Shown: piece by piece, positions 1 to 10,014 of the stretch
How positions within the stretch are numbered: position 1 is the stretch's first letter
How the letters are laid out: each line of letters begins with the position of its first letter
Assembly: GCA_903923135.1 (NCBI GenBank)
Contig: CAIXWN010000253.1
Location: forward strand, 1-36,026
DNA length: 36,026 nucleotides
Source: an uncultured Caulobacteraceae bacterium
Lineage (GTDB): Bacteria; Pseudomonadota; Alphaproteobacteria; Caulobacterales; Caulobacteraceae
Direction: 5' to 3'
Notes under the pieces: model-generated
Databases searched by the model: none
What the model was told of the DNA's origin: nothing
The model's input: the letters and a program-made list of their open reading frames with translations, nothing else
Program-made: the position numbers and the translations under genes

Positions 1-2454
1 CCCATCTTCCTGGACTATGTCCTGGGGCTGGAGACCGCCACGTTGCGGGATATCCTGGCGATCTTGAAGCGAACGTACTGCGGCGCGGTGGGCGTGCAGT
101 ATATGCACATCACCGATCCGCGCGAGAAGGCCTGGCTGCAGCGCCGCATCGAAGGGCGCGACAAGGAGATCACCTTCACCCGCGAGGGCAAGATCGCCAT
201 CCTGAAGAAGCTGATTGAGTCCGAAGGCTTCGAGCGCTTCCTCGCCAAGCGTTATCCAGGCACCAAGCGGTTCGGCCTGGATGGCGCCGAATCGGCAGTG
301 CCTGCGCTGGAGCAGATCATCAAGCGCGGCGGCGCGCTTGGGGTTAAGGACATTGTCATTGGCATGCCGCACCGCGGCCGCCTGAACGTCCTGGCCGCCG
401 TGATGGCCAAGCCCTACCGCGCCATTTTCCACGAGTTCCAGGGCGGCTCGTCGCTGCCGTCGGACATCGAGGGCTCCGGCGACGTCAAATATCACCTGGG
501 CGCATCATCCGACCGCGGCTTCGACGACAATGAAGTTCACCTGTCTCTGACAGCCAACCCCAGCCATCTGGAAATCGTCAACCCCGTCGTTCTGGGTAAG
601 GCGCGCGCCAAGCAAGCCTTCACCCTGCGCACGAACCCCTCGTTCGGCCGCGGCCATGTCCTGCCGCTGTTGATGCATGGCGACGCCGCCTTCGCCGGCC
701 AGGGCGTGGTGGCCGAATGCTTCAACCTGATGGGTATCCGCGGCTATCGCACGGGCGGCGCCATTCACTTCATCGTCAACAACCAGATCGGGTTCACCAC
801 CAGCCCGAACTACAGCCGCACCAGCCCCTACCCGTCCGACAGCGCCCTGATGGTCGAAGCGCCGATCTTCCACGCCAACGGCGACGATCCCGAAGCGGTC
901 ACCTTCGCCGCCAAAGTCGCGGTGGAATATCGCCAGCAGTTCGGCAAAGACGTGGTGATCGACATGTTCTGCTACCGCCGGTTCGGTCACAACGAGGGCG
1001 ACGACCCGACGATGACCCAGCCCCTGATGTACAAGAAGATCAGGAGCCATCCGTCGACGCGGGAGATCTACTCCCAGCGACTGATCAGCGAGGGCGTCGC
1101 CACGGCCAAGGAGATCGAAGGCTGGGTGGCCGATTTCGCCGCCTACCTCGACATCGAGTTCGAAGCCGGCAAGACTTGGCACGCGGACAAGGCCGACTGG
1201 CTGGACGGAAAGTGGGCCGGCCTGGCCCTCGCCGACGGCGAGGAGCGACGTGGGAACACCGCCGTGCCCCTGCAGAAGCTGCGGGATCTGGGCCAGAAGT
1301 TCACGGCCATTCCGGATGACATCGACGTCCACAAGACCGTGGCCCGGGTCATCGAGGCGCGGCGCGCGGCCATAGAGTCCGGCGAGAACATCGACTGGGC
1401 CACCGGAGAGCACCTGGCGTTCGCCAGCCTGCTCGATCAGGGCGTGCCGGTTCGCCTTTCCGGCCAGGACAGCGTGCGCGGCACGTTCGTGCAGCGGCAC
1501 TGCGACCTCATCGATCAGGCCACCGACCGGCACTACACGCCGCTGCTGAACCTGCGGCCGGGTCAGGCGCACTTCGAGGCCCTAGACTCGGCCCTGTCCG
1601 AAGAGGCTGTTCTGGGCTTCGAATACGGGTTCTCGCTCACCGATCCGAAGACGCTCACCCTGTGGGAAGCCCAGTTCGGCGATTTCGCCAACGGTGCGCA
1701 GGTGGTCATCGACCAGTTCATCTCGTCGGGCGAGCGCAAGTGGCTGCGGATGTCCGGCCTGGTGATGCTGTTGCCGCATGGCTACGAGGGCCAGGGACCG
1801 GAGCATTCCTCCGCGCGTCTGGAACGCTATCTGCAGTTGTGCGCGGAGGATAATCTGCAGGTGGCCAACTGCACGACCCCGGCTAACTATTTCCACATCC
1901 TGCGTCGGCAGATCATGCGCGAGTTCCGCAAACCGCTGATCATGATGACGCCCAAATCGCTTCTGCGTCACAAGAAGGCCGTGTCGAGCCTGGCCGACAT
2001 GGCGGAGGGCTCATCCTTCCACAGGGTCCTGCGCGACGACGCCGAATTCGGCCGGCACACGGCGACGGTCCTGAAGGCTCCCGACGACATGCGACGCGTC
2101 GTGCTATGTTCGGGCAAGGTCTATTTCGATCTCCTCGAGGAGCGCGAGAAGCGCGGAATCGACGATGTCTATCTGCTGCGCCTGGAGCAGTTCTACCCAT
2201 GGCCGGTTAAGTCGCTCAGCGCCGAACTCAGCCGCTTCCGGAACGCTGAACTGGTCTGGTGCCAGGAGGAGCCGAAGAACATGGGCGGCTGGACCTTCGT
2301 GGACCCCTGGCTGGAACTGACGCTGGCCAAGCTCAACATCGCCGCCAGCCGCGCCCGATATGTGGGACGTCCCGCCTCCGCCTCGACAGCGGCGGGATTG
2401 ATGAGCCGCCATGTGAAGGAACTGCAGACTTTCCTCGCCCTGGCATTCGCTTGA
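1..2454 (+). CDS. sucA: 2-oxoglutarate dehydrogenase E1 component, 5' truncated by window edge
   Basis: E1 (ThDP-dependent decarboxylase) of the 2-oxoglutarate dehydrogenase complex in the TCA cycle. The frame is open from base 1 ([20 protein letters not shown]...), so the true start lies outside the window; about 817 codons remain, against roughly 930-990 residues for the family. Visible family motifs in order: [12 protein letters not shown] near base 361, the [10 protein letters not shown] and [12 protein letters not shown] segments, the ThDP/Mg segment from [10 protein letters not shown] to NNQIGFTT (about 675-800), [12 protein letters not shown] (about 973), [11 protein letters not shown], and the transketolase-like C-terminal half with [20 protein letters not shown]. 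It is followed after 88 bases by sucB, the expected partner. I see no disruption in the visible part. Confidence 0.97.
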   Translation, partial: PIFLDYVLGLETATLRDILAILKRTYCGAVGVQYMHITDPREKAWLQRRIEGRDKEITFTREGKIAILKKLIESEGFERFLAKRYPGTKRFGLDGAESAVPALEQIIKRGGALGVKDIVIGMPHRGRLNVLAAVMAKPYRAIFHEFQGGSSLPSDIEGSGDVKYHLGASSDRGFDDNEVHLSLTANPSHLEIVNPVVLGKARAKQAFTLRTNPSFGRGHVLPLLMHGDAAFAGQGVVAECFNLMGIRGYRTGGAIHFIVNNQIGFTTSPNYSRTSPYPSDSALMVEAPIFHANGDDPEAVTFAAKVAVEYRQQFGKDVVIDMFCYRRFGHNEGDDPTMTQPLMYKKIRSHPSTREIYSQRLISEGVATAKEIEGWVADFAAYLDIEFEAGKTWHADKADWLDGKWAGLALADGEERRGNTAVPLQKLRDLGQKFTAIPDDIDVHKTVARVIEARRAAIESGENIDWATGEHLAFASLLDQGVPVRLSGQDSVRGTFVQRHCDLIDQATDRHYTPLLNLRPGQAHFEALDSALSEEAVLGFEYGFSLTDPKTLTLWEAQFGDFANGAQVVIDQFISSGERKWLRMSGLVMLLPHGYEGQGPEHSSARLERYLQLCAEDNLQVANCTTPANYFHILRRQIMREFRKPLIMMTPKSLLRHKKAVSSLADMAEGSSFHRVLRDDAEFGRHTATVLKAPDDMRRVVLCSGKVYFDLLEEREKRGIDDVYLLRLEQFYPWPVKSLSAELSRFRNAELVWCQEEPKNMGGWTFVDPWLELTLAKLNIAASRARYVGRPASASTAAGLMSRHVKELQTFLALAFA

Positions 2455-2542
2455 GTTCAAGATCGGCCTAGACCCCCGTCGTGACGCGATCGTCGCGCCC
2501 GCCACCCCGTCATCCCACCACAGCGTTGGAGCCAGCACCGCC

Positions 2543-3790
2543 ATGACCGATATCATGACCCCCGCCCTCGGCGAGTCGGTCACCGAAGCGACCGTGGCGC
2601 GCTGGGCGAAACGGGCGGGGGAAGCCGTCAAGCGCGACGAACTGCTCGTGGAACTGGAGACCGACAAGGTGAGCCTGGAGGTCGTCGCCCCTGAGGACGG
2701 CGTGTTGAGTGAGATTGACGCCGCCGAAGGCGTCACGGTTGTTCCTGGCCAGCGGCTGGGCCGCGTCGGACCCGGCGCGGGCGTACCGGCGGCGACACCG
2801 GCGATCGCCGCGGCCCCCGCCCCGTCGCCCGCGCCGACAGCCCCTCCGCTGTCCCCTTCGGTCCAGCGCATCGTCACGGAAAACAACCTCGACCCGGCCG
2901 TCATTTCCGGCGCCGGCAGGGGCGGGCGGATCACCAAGGCCGATGCCCTCGCGGCGGTGGAGGCGAACATCGCCGCGGCAGCCGCGCCCCCCTCTCCGCC
3001 CTCGCCGGCGCCTGCGCCTGCGCCCACACCTGCGGCCGTCTCCCTGCAGCCCCCGGCGCCGATCGCACCCGCGACGCCCCGCGCGCCGCATGAGCGGGAG
3101 GAGCGGGTGCGCATGACCCGCCTGCGCCAGACCATCGCCCGGAGACTGAAGGAGGCCCAGCAGACCGCGGCGATGCTGACCACCTTCAACGAAGTCGACA
3201 TGAGCGCGGTGATGGCCTTGCGCAACCACTACAAGGATGCGTTCGAGAAACGCCATGGCGTGAAGCTGGGCTTCATGGGCATCTTCGTGCGCGCATGCGT
3301 CGCCGCGCTCAAGGAAGTGCCCACGGTCAACGCCGAGATCGACGGGCAGGATCTGATCTACAAGAACCACTACGACATTGGCGTAGCCGTGGGGACGGAG
3401 CGTGGACTGGTGGTGCCTGTGGTGCGCAACGCCGACGCCATGAGCTTGGCCGACATCGAGCGCGAGATCGCCACCCTCGGCCGCAAGGCCCGCGATGGCG
3501 GACTGGCCATGGAGGACCTGCAGGGCGGCACCTTCACGATCTCCAACGGCGGGGTCTATGGGTCCCTGATGTCGACGCCGATCCTGAACGCGCCGCAGTC
3601 GGGCATACTGGGCATGCACAAGATTCAGGACAGACCAGTGGCGATGAACGGACAGATCGTTATCCGGCCGATGATGTATCTGGCGTTGTCGTATGACCAT
3701 CGGGTGGTGGATGGCCAGGGCGCGGTGACGTTCCTGGTCAAGGTGAAAGACAACATCGAGGATCCGCAGCGGCTGCTGCTGGAAATCTAG
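2543..3790 (+). CDS. sucB: Dihydrolipoyllysine succinyltransferase (E2 of 2-oxoglutarate dehydrogenase)
   Basis: E2 core of the 2-oxoglutarate dehydrogenase complex; it moves the succinyl group from lipoyl-lysine to CoA. 415 residues. Domain order: one lipoyl domain (residues 1-75, with Lys42 in [11 protein letters not shown] as the lipoylation site), an Ala/Pro linker, the peripheral subunit-binding domain (about 103-141, binds E1/E3), a second Ala/Pro linker, then the catalytic domain from about 185. The catalytic DHRVVDG motif places the active His at 386 and Asp at 390. The ATG is preceded by GGAG about 11 bases upstream. A single lipoyl domain is normal for SucB. It lies between sucA and an unrelated fkbM-type gene, with lpd further on. 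Confidence 0.97.
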   Translation: MTDIMTPALGESVTEATVARWAKRAGEAVKRDELLVELETDKVSLEVVAPEDGVLSEIDAAEGVTVVPGQRLGRVGPGAGVPAATPAIAAAPAPSPAPTAPPLSPSVQRIVTENNLDPAVISGAGRGGRITKADALAAVEANIAAAAAPPSPPSPAPAPAPTPAAVSLQPPAPIAPATPRAPHEREERVRMTRLRQTIARRLKEAQQTAAMLTTFNEVDMSAVMALRNHYKDAFEKRHGVKLGFMGIFVRACVAALKEVPTVNAEIDGQDLIYKNHYDIGVAVGTERGLVVPVVRNADAMSLADIEREIATLGRKARDGGLAMEDLQGGTFTISNGGVYGSLMSTPILNAPQSGILGMHKIQDRPVAMNGQIVIRPMMYLALSYDHRVVDGQGAVTFLVKVKDNIEDPQRLLLEI

Positions 3791-3819
3791 CGCGCCGATC
3801 GTCCGCGGGATCAGGAACG

Positions 3820-4533
3820 ATGCGACTGACCCTCCGCCAGCGCGCCTCCTGGCTCGCCCACCTGTTCAAGGCCTCCGCGCAGCAGCATCACCTGCCGTTG
3901 CGCGAGGCGTTCAGGAGTCACATTCCCGATGACGCCGTGGTTGTGGATATCGGCGCCCATGCAGGGCAGTTCTCCAAACTGTTCGCCCGTATGGCGCCCC
4001 GAGGGACCGTCTACGCCTTCGAACCCTCGGCCTACGCCCGGTCGATCCTGGAGCCGGCCCTGCGCTGGAACGGGATCGGCAATGTGCGGCTGACGCCGGC
4101 CGGCCTGTCCGATGGTGTGGGACAAACCGTCCTGCACACCCCGATCAAACGGTCCGGCTCGATGGGATTCGGCACAGCGCACATGGGCGGGGTGCCGGCC
4201 GCGACGCATCACGAGCAGGGCGTGGTTCTGACTACGCTCGACGCGTTCGCATCGACAGAGAAATTGACCCGCCTTGACTTCATCAAGGCCGATATCGAAG
4301 GCTGGGAACTGCGCGCCCTGAAAGGCGGCGAGGCAACCATCCGCCGTTTCCGGCCGGCGCTCTACCTTGAGGTCGACGCCGCCTGTCTCGTGCGGGCGGG
4401 CGATACGCCCGAAGACCTGTTCGACTGGCTCGGCGGCCTAGGGTACAGCGCCTTTGCCTCGCCGGACCACCGGCCGGTGAGCGCCTGGCAGGGGGCGGGC
4501 GACTATCTCTTCGTGGCCACAGAAAAGCCCTGA
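3820..4533 (+). CDS. FkbM-family SAM-dependent methyltransferase
   Basis: 237 residues with the FkbM methyltransferase pattern: VVDIGAHAGQFSKLF (SAM-binding motif I, about residues 41-55), VYAFEPS (motif II, acidic residue for the ribose) and LDFIKADIEGWELRALKGG (conserved C-terminal motif). FkbM enzymes methylate sugar or polyketide hydroxyls; the substrate here cannot be told. AGGA lies 5 bases before the ATG. The gene sits 29 bases after sucB and 56 bases before lpd on the same strand, so it is probably transcribed with the TCA genes although nothing in the family links it to the 2-oxoglutarate dehydrogenase complex. No signal peptide is seen, so it should be cytoplasmic. Confidence 0.88.
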   Translation: MRLTLRQRASWLAHLFKASAQQHHLPLREAFRSHIPDDAVVVDIGAHAGQFSKLFARMAPRGTVYAFEPSAYARSILEPALRWNGIGNVRLTPAGLSDGVGQTVLHTPIKRSGSMGFGTAHMGGVPAATHHEQGVVLTTLDAFASTEKLTRLDFIKADIEGWELRALKGGEATIRRFRPALYLEVDAACLVRAGDTPEDLFDWLGGLGYSAFASPDHRPVSAWQGAGDYLFVATEKP

Positions 4534-4589
4534 CCACAGGCGCGATCAAATCTATATCCACCACCGCGACGGCAGCGAGAGGGCTTCAC

Positions 4590-5987
4590 ATGGCCGACTA
4601 TGACGTGATCATCATCGGGGGCGGACCGGGCGGTTACAACGGCGCAATCCGCGCCGGCCAGCTTGGCCTGAAGGTCGCCTGCGTGGAGAAGCGTGAAACC
4701 CTAGGCGGCACATGTCTGAACGTCGGTTGCATTCCCTCGAAGGCCCTGCTGCACGCATCGGAAATGTTCGAACTGGCCAGAAAGGACTTTGGCGGTCTGG
4801 GCATCGAGGTGACGCCCACCCTGAACCTGTCCGTGATGATGAAGCAGAAGGCCGATTCGGTCGGCCAGCTGACCAAGGGTATCGAGTTCCTGTTCAAGAA
4901 GAACAAGGTCGACTGGATAAAGGGCGCCGGCCGCCTGGCAGGGGCCGGCAAGGTGGAGGTCACCGCCGCCGACGGCTCCAGGACGGTGCTCGAGGCCCGG
5001 TCGATCGTCATCGCCTCGGGTTCGCGGCCCTCACCGCTTGCCGGCGTGGTCGTGGACCAGAACCGGATTGTCGATTCCACCGGCGCCCTGACCCTGCCGC
5101 AGGTCCCCGGATCGCTGATCGTGATCGGAGCCGGGATCATCGGGCTCGAACTGGGTTCGGTCTGGCGTCGGCTCGGCGCCAAGGTCACGGTCGTCGAATT
5201 CCTCGACAGGATCACCCCGGGTCTGGACCAGGAGACAGCCAAGACCCTCCAACGGGCCCTGACGCGCCAGGGCATGAGCTTCAAGCTCGGCTCCAAGGTC
5301 ACCGGCGCGGTCGCCGGGCCAGACGGTGTCGACCTCAGCGTCGAACCGGTGGCAGGCGGCGCAATAGAGACGCTGCGGGCTGAGTGTGTGCTTCTGGCGA
5401 TCGGACGCCAACCCTTCACCGATGACCTGGGACTCGAATCCGTCGGCCTTGGGACGGACAAGCGCGGCTACATCGAGACCGACCACTTCAGGACCGGCGC
5501 ACCCGGGGTGTTCGCCATCGGCGATGTCACTCACGGACCGATGCTGGCCCACAAGGCGGAGGACGAGGCCGTCGCCTGTATCGAACTCATCGCCGGCAAG
5601 GCCGGCCACGTGAACTACGATGTCATTCCGAACGTGGTCTACACCTATCCTGAGGTGGCCTCGGTCGGGAAGACGGAAGAGGAACTGAAGGCCGCCGGCG
5701 TGGCGTACAAGGTCGGCAAGTTCCCCTTCACGGCCAACTCCCGCGCCAAGGTGAACCACGAGGGAGACGGCTTCGTGAAGGTTCTGGCCGACGCGAAAAC
5801 CGACCGAATCCTGGGCGTGCACATGATCGGGCCGGACGTGAGCGAGATGATCGGCGAATACTGCGTAGCCATGGAGTTCGGCGCTGCATCTGAAGATGTC
5901 GCCAGGACCTGCCATCCCCACCCGACCCGCTCCGAGGCGTTGCGCCAGGCCGCCATGGGCGTGGAAGGCTGGACGATGCAGTCGTGA
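4590..5987 (+). CDS. lpdA: Dihydrolipoyl dehydrogenase (E3)
   Basis: FAD-containing E3 that reoxidises dihydrolipoamide with NAD+, shared by lipoyl-dependent complexes. 465 residues, a usual family length. Visible features: N-terminal FAD motif GGGPGG (10-15), redox-active disulfide Cys42/Cys47 in GGTCLNVGCIPSK, NAD-binding motif VIGAGIIGLELG (about 180), the second FAD segment GVFAIGDVTHGPMLAHKAEDE, and the HPHPTRSE active-site segment near the C-terminus (His444/Glu449 dyad). GAGAGGG lies about 7 bases before the ATG. It closes the suc operon and ends 4 bases from the convergent xerC. Confidence 0.97.
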   Translation: MADYDVIIIGGGPGGYNGAIRAGQLGLKVACVEKRETLGGTCLNVGCIPSKALLHASEMFELARKDFGGLGIEVTPTLNLSVMMKQKADSVGQLTKGIEFLFKKNKVDWIKGAGRLAGAGKVEVTAADGSRTVLEARSIVIASGSRPSPLAGVVVDQNRIVDSTGALTLPQVPGSLIVIGAGIIGLELGSVWRRLGAKVTVVEFLDRITPGLDQETAKTLQRALTRQGMSFKLGSKVTGAVAGPDGVDLSVEPVAGGAIETLRAECVLLAIGRQPFTDDLGLESVGLGTDKRGYIETDHFRTGAPGVFAIGDVTHGPMLAHKAEDEAVACIELIAGKAGHVNYDVIPNVVYTYPEVASVGKTEEELKAAGVAYKVGKFPFTANSRAKVNHEGDGFVKVLADAKTDRILGVHMIGPDVSEMIGEYCVAMEFGAASEDVARTCHPHPTRSEALRQAAMGVEGWTMQS

Positions 5988-5991
5988 ATCG

Positions 5992-6906
5992 TCACGCTCT
6001 GGGGTGGGCGTCGGCGTAGGCTCGCAGCAGTCCGGCCGCGTCGACGGCGGTGTAGCGCTGGGTAGTCGACAGCGACGCGTGGCCAAGCAATTCCTGAATC
6101 GAACGCAAATCCGCACCGGCACCCAGAAGATGGGTGGCGAACGCATGCCGGAGCGCGTGCGGCGTCGCCCGCTCGGACAGGCCCAGCTTCGACCGCAAGC
6201 CCTGCACCAGACTCTGCACCTGACGCGCCGCCAGGGGACCGCCCCGATTTGCGCGGAAGAGGAGGTCGTCGGGCTCAAGGGGAAAGGGCACGAGGCGGAC
6301 ATAGACGTCGACGGCCTCCCGCACCCGCGTCAGAACGGGCACGAACCGGGTCTTGCCGCCCTTGCCGACGATGCGCAGGGATTCGGCCAATGGGACGTCA
6401 CGCCGCCGAAGCGACAATCCTTCGGAAATGCGCAGGCCACATCCCCAGAGCAGGGTGAGGACGGCCTGATCGCGCGCGCCGAGCCAGGGCGCGGTTTGCG
6501 GATCGCCTCCCGCCTCGACGATCAGGCCGCGGGCCTGGGCTTCGGTAACCGGACGCGGCGCGGAGGGCTTGATCCTGGGGCCGCGCACAAGAGTCACGGC
6601 AGTGTTGGGCGTGCCCAGTCGACGGTCCAGAAAGCGATAAAACGCGCGGATGGCCGACAGCGCCTGGGACAAGGATCGCGCGGCCAAGGGGTGGTCCCCG
6701 GAACGGCGGCTGGCCAGATAGGCCCGCAATTCCGCGGCGCTGACGTCCCCCAGACTGACCAGAGTGATCGACTCACCCCGGTGTCGCTGCAGAAATTCGA
6801 GATAGGCCGACACGCAGCCGCGATAGGCTTCGACCGTTCGCGGGCTGGACCGCCGCTCGCGGTCGAGATGATCAAGCCAGACCCTGAGCGCCTCGGATGC
6901 CGTCAC
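5992..6906 (-). CDS. xerC: Tyrosine recombinase XerC
   Basis: Site-specific tyrosine recombinase that, with XerD, resolves chromosome dimers at dif. 304 residues. The N-terminal core-binding SAM-like domain covers about 1-100. The catalytic set is complete: Arg159 in WGCGLRISE, Lys182 in GKGGK, His250 and Arg253 in PHALRHAF, His276 in LLGHASL, and nucleophile Tyr285 in TTQRYTAV. The start is GTG and overlaps the stop of the upstream DUF484 gene by 4 bases (GTGA on the minus strand), implying translational coupling. The DUF484-xerC pairing is common in proteobacteria, which favours the housekeeping XerC over a mobile-element integrase. Confidence 0.94.
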   Translation of the reverse strand: MTASEALRVWLDHLDRERRSSPRTVEAYRGCVSAYLEFLQRHRGESITLVSLGDVSAAELRAYLASRRSGDHPLAARSLSQALSAIRAFYRFLDRRLGTPNTAVTLVRGPRIKPSAPRPVTEAQARGLIVEAGGDPQTAPWLGARDQAVLTLLWGCGLRISEGLSLRRRDVPLAESLRIVGKGGKTRFVPVLTRVREAVDVYVRLVPFPLEPDDLLFRANRGGPLAARQVQSLVQGLRSKLGLSERATPHALRHAFATHLLGAGADLRSIQELLGHASLSTTQRYTAVDAAGLLRAYADAHPRA

Positions 6907-7619
6907 AAGCCCGCCCAGGTCTCCGCGGTGCGCTCCACGACCCGCGCCAAGAACATGACGAGTTCACATCCCATATCGGCCGTGAAGGCGTCCGGATCGA
7001 CCGAGCCGAAGGCCATGACGCCTTGACGGGCCGGGGCGCCGATGGCCAGCCTGACCAGGGCGACGCTCTCGATGGTCGGCGCATGAACCCCGAACAGTCC
7101 TGCGGCCGTGGGAACCCGCCCCAGGCGGGCCGACCGGAATTCGCCCAGGATGAGATCCGCCTGCCCCTCGACAAGCGTCAGCCAGCCGTCCGGGGTCTCG
7201 CCACCCTCAAGCGCCAGGGCTCCGATCGCGAGGCCGAAGCGCTGCTTCGCCAGGGCGTCCACCCGGCCCGCCAGATCTGCCAGGCTGACCGCGTGCAGCA
7301 CCTCGACCACGGCCGCGTGGGTCTGGGTCTGGGCGGCGAAGTTGGCCTGGGCCATGGCTTCGAGCCGCTTGCGTTCGCCGGATTCGCGCCTGTGCGCGGC
7401 GCTGACACGCGACAGGGCTACGGGCCCGAAGTCGACGATATTGGCCGCATCCAGCCGCAGCCCGAGATCCGCCAACAGTTGAGGGTCATCCCGTAACCAT
7501 TCCGGATGAGCCAGAAGCACGTCCCGGATGAATCCCGGATCGACCACGTCCGACGGATCGAAGTCCAGGCTCGCCTCATTCACATCTGCCGCCATGGCGC
7601 CCGTAGCCTTCCCGTTCAC
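6903..7619 (-). CDS. DUF484 family protein, GAF-like
   Basis: 238 residues from a GTG; an ATG at codon 9 (base 7595) is an equally possible start. The N-terminal part matches the DUF484 pattern (FIRDVLLAHPEWLRDDPQLL, about 29-48), followed by a helical linker and a C-terminal GAF-like fold. The biochemical role of DUF484 proteins is unknown; they are typically encoded next to xerC, as here, with a 4-base overlap. No signal peptide or membrane segment is seen. It is divergent from priA across a 141-base gap. Confidence 0.85.
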   Translation of the reverse strand: MNGKATGAMAADVNEASLDFDPSDVVDPGFIRDVLLAHPEWLRDDPQLLADLGLRLDAANIVDFGPVALSRVSAAHRRESGERKRLEAMAQANFAAQTQTHAAVVEVLHAVSLADLAGRVDALAKQRFGLAIGALALEGGETPDGWLTLVEGQADLILGEFRSARLGRVPTAAGLFGVHAPTIESVALVRLAIGAPARQGVMAFGSVDPDAFTADMGCELVMFLARVVERTAETWAGL

Positions 7620-7760
7620 AGATCCGAGACCCGTTCCCGCCCCGTTCCCTCCAACATCAGCGCGGAGGAGTTAACTTCCGGTTGCGACCCCGTGCGGCGC
7701 GGGAGTCCGTTCATCGATGATGGTCTCGACGGGGCCGCCGATCTCGGCGAAGACCCGTTC

Positions 7761-9950
7761 ATGACGTCGCCCTCGAACAACGACTCAAGCGTGGCGCGAA
7801 TCGCCGAGGTTCTGCTCCCCCTGCCCCTGCCTGAGGCCTTTGACTATTCGGCCCCCGAAGACATGGGCCTTACCGTCGGCGACCTGGTGGCCGTGCCGCT
7901 CGGACCCAGGACCCTGCGGGGCGTCGTGCTGGGCCTGCGGGAGGGAAGGGGCGGCAACCGGCCTCTGAAGGCGGTCGAGGCTCGCCTTGACGAGCCAGGC
8001 CTGCCGGCGCGCACGCTCGAGTTCATTCAATGGGCGGCGCGCTACTCAGTCGACTCACCAGGGGCGGCCCTGGCGATGACCCTCAGGGGTCTGAACGCCC
8101 CCCGCCCCAGGCCGGAGCGCCGGCTGGTCGCAACCGGCAAGGCGCCCACGCGTGCGACCGTGGAGCGAAGCCGGGTGATCGCCGCGGCGACGCAGCCGCG
8201 GTCACGCACCGAACTCGCCCACCTCGCCGCCGTATCGGACGGCGTGATCAAGGCTCTGCTTGAGCAGGGCGTCCTCGAGTCGCTCAAGGTCGAACGACCC
8301 TCTCCGTTCCAGCCTCCCGATCTCAGTTGCCCCGGCGCAGAGCTCAACCCAAGCCAGGCCGCCGCAGCGGAGGCGCTGTGCGCCGTGGTTCGGGCAGACC
8401 ACTTCGAAGCGGTGCTGCTTGATGGTGTCACCGGGTCGGGCAAGACCGAAGTCTACCTCGAAGCCGCGGCGGCGGCCCTCCAGGCAGACGATCTGGCGCA
8501 GGTTCTGGTGCTGCTGCCCGAGATCGCCCTGACGCAGGCGGTGATCGACCGCTTCACGACACGTTTCGGGACGGCCCCGGCGGAGTGGCACTCCATCGTT
8601 CCACCTCCCCGCCGGCGGGAAACCTGGGAGGCGGTGGCCAGCGGCGCGGCGCGGATCGTGGTCGGCGCTCGGTCAGCGCTTTTCCTGCCCTTCCCCCACC
8701 TCAAGCTGCTGATTGTCGATGAGGAGCACGACGGATCCTACAAACAGGAGGAAGGTTTCATTTACCAAGCGCGGGATCTGGCGGTGGCGCGCGCCAAGAT
8801 CGAAGGCTGCACGGTGATTCTCGCCTCGGCGACGCCGTCTCTGGAATCTCTGTGGAACGCCCAGTCCGGGCGCTATCGCTGGCTGCGGTTGGGCGACCGT
8901 CACGGCGCGGCGGTCATGCCGGACATCGGCCTGATCGATATGCGCGAGGCTCCGCCTCAGCCCGGACAGTGGCTGTCGCCTCGTCTGACCGCCGCCGTCG
9001 CCGAGACCCTGGCCCGAGGCGAGCAGGCGCTGCTGTTCCTCAACCGTCGCGGCTACGCCCCACTGGTGCTCTGCAAGGCCTGTGGCGAGCGCTTGAAATC
9101 CCCGGACAGCGACTCCTGGCTGGTGGAGCACCGCTACAGCGGCCGTCTCGTCTGCCATCTGACCGGGTTCTCCATGGCCAAGCCAGCCGCCTGCCCGCAC
9201 TGCGGCGCCAGAGACAGCCTCATCTCCATCGGGCCTGGCGTCGAACGGGTGGAGGAGGAGGCCCAGCTCCGGTTCCCCCAGGCGCGTCTGGCGGTGTTTT
9301 CCTCCGACACGATCGCCGACGCCAACGCCGGCAGGGCGATGATCGCCTCAATGGAGCGGGGGGAGTTCGACATCATGATCGCCACCCAGGCGGCCGCGAA
9401 GGGTCACAACTTTCCCCATCTGACGCTGGTTGGCGTGGTGGACGGCGACCTGGGCCTGCGAGGCGGAGACCTCCGCGCCGCCGAGCGCACCTATCAGTTG
9501 CTGACGCAGGTGTCTGGCAGGGCCGGTCGCCATCTGCACGCCGGCCGGGCCCTGATCCAGACGTGGACGCCGGACCATCCTGTGATGAAGGCCCTCGCGG
9601 CCGGCGACCGGGACGGCTTTCTGGCGGTGGAGTTGGCCGAACGTCAGGCCGTGCGACTGCCGCCGTTCGGGCGTCTGGCCGCCGTCATCCTGTCCTCCCC
9701 AGACTCGACCCGACTGCAGGAGTTCGCCCGCGAATTCGCCGCGGCCGCGCCCAACGGCGCGGGCGTCAGTGTCTATGGTCCCGCCGACGCACCTCTGGCG
9801 TTGGTCCGGGGGTTCCGTCGCAAGCGCTTCCTGGTGCAGTCGGACAAGGCCGTCGACCTGTCATCGTTCCTCGCAGCGTGGCGGGCCCGCGTCAGAGTCC
9901 CCGGCCAGATCAGACTGACCGTGGACATGGATCCCTACAGCTTTCTCTGA
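7761..9950 (+). CDS. priA: Primosomal protein N' (replication restart helicase PriA)
   Basis: Superfamily 2 DNA helicase that reloads the replisome at stalled forks. I choose the ATG at 7761 (729 residues) because Walker A Lys is then residue 228 and the whole alignment follows E. coli PriA closely; the frame stays open further upstream, but that part lies over the DUF484 5' end. Motifs: VTGSGKTEV (Walker A), DEEH at 320-323, ILASATPSLES, and the late helicase motifs ending in QVSGRAGR. The zinc-binding insert is unusual: Cys438, 441, 478 and 481 (one site) are kept, but the second site reads Ser447, Ser450, Cys465, Thr468, so three of its four ligands are replaced. Confidence 0.95.
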   Translation: MTSPSNNDSSVARIAEVLLPLPLPEAFDYSAPEDMGLTVGDLVAVPLGPRTLRGVVLGLREGRGGNRPLKAVEARLDEPGLPARTLEFIQWAARYSVDSPGAALAMTLRGLNAPRPRPERRLVATGKAPTRATVERSRVIAAATQPRSRTELAHLAAVSDGVIKALLEQGVLESLKVERPSPFQPPDLSCPGAELNPSQAAAAEALCAVVRADHFEAVLLDGVTGSGKTEVYLEAAAAALQADDLAQVLVLLPEIALTQAVIDRFTTRFGTAPAEWHSIVPPPRRRETWEAVASGAARIVVGARSALFLPFPHLKLLIVDEEHDGSYKQEEGFIYQARDLAVARAKIEGCTVILASATPSLESLWNAQSGRYRWLRLGDRHGAAVMPDIGLIDMREAPPQPGQWLSPRLTAAVAETLARGEQALLFLNRRGYAPLVLCKACGERLKSPDSDSWLVEHRYSGRLVCHLTGFSMAKPAACPHCGARDSLISIGPGVERVEEEAQLRFPQARLAVFSSDTIADANAGRAMIASMERGEFDIMIATQAAAKGHNFPHLTLVGVVDGDLGLRGGDLRAAERTYQLLTQVSGRAGRHLHAGRALIQTWTPDHPVMKALAAGDRDGFLAVELAERQAVRLPPFGRLAAVILSSPDSTRLQEFAREFAAAAPNGAGVSVYGPADAPLALVRGFRRKRFLVQSDKAVDLSSFLAAWRARVRVPGQIRLTVDMDPYSFL

Positions 9951-10014
9951 CCCGGGACCGATCAGCGGGCGCCATACGATTGATCCCCATGGCCGTGCCC
10001 GGTCATAAGGAAGC

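Noticed and set aside
2104-3700. Long minus-strand open frames opposite sucA end and sucB
   Set aside because: The translations are low-complexity Arg/Gly/Ala-rich sequence without motifs, shadowing well-supported sucA and sucB.
5992-6906. Tyrosine recombinase as a sign of a mobile element
   Set aside because: It is coupled to DUF484 and beside lpd and priA, the usual housekeeping setting of xerC; no attachment repeats or phage genes are seen.
7671-7685. TTAA-N7-TTGC, a partial CtrA-type box between DUF484 and priA
   Set aside because: Only one half matches TTAA; a single half-site in such a gap is expected by chance.
7506-7760. 85-codon extension at the N-terminus of PriA
   Set aside because: It lies opposite the DUF484 5' end, is not PriA-like, and the ATG at 7761 gives motif positions close to those of E. 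coli PriA.
9981-10011. TGATCC followed by TAAGG before the TerC gene, resembling an RpoE promoter
   Set aside because: The spacer is 19 bases, the TAAGG is part of the ribosome-binding site, and the start codon would fall at the transcription start. It also lacks the extra bases shared by the two promoters at 23.5 kb.
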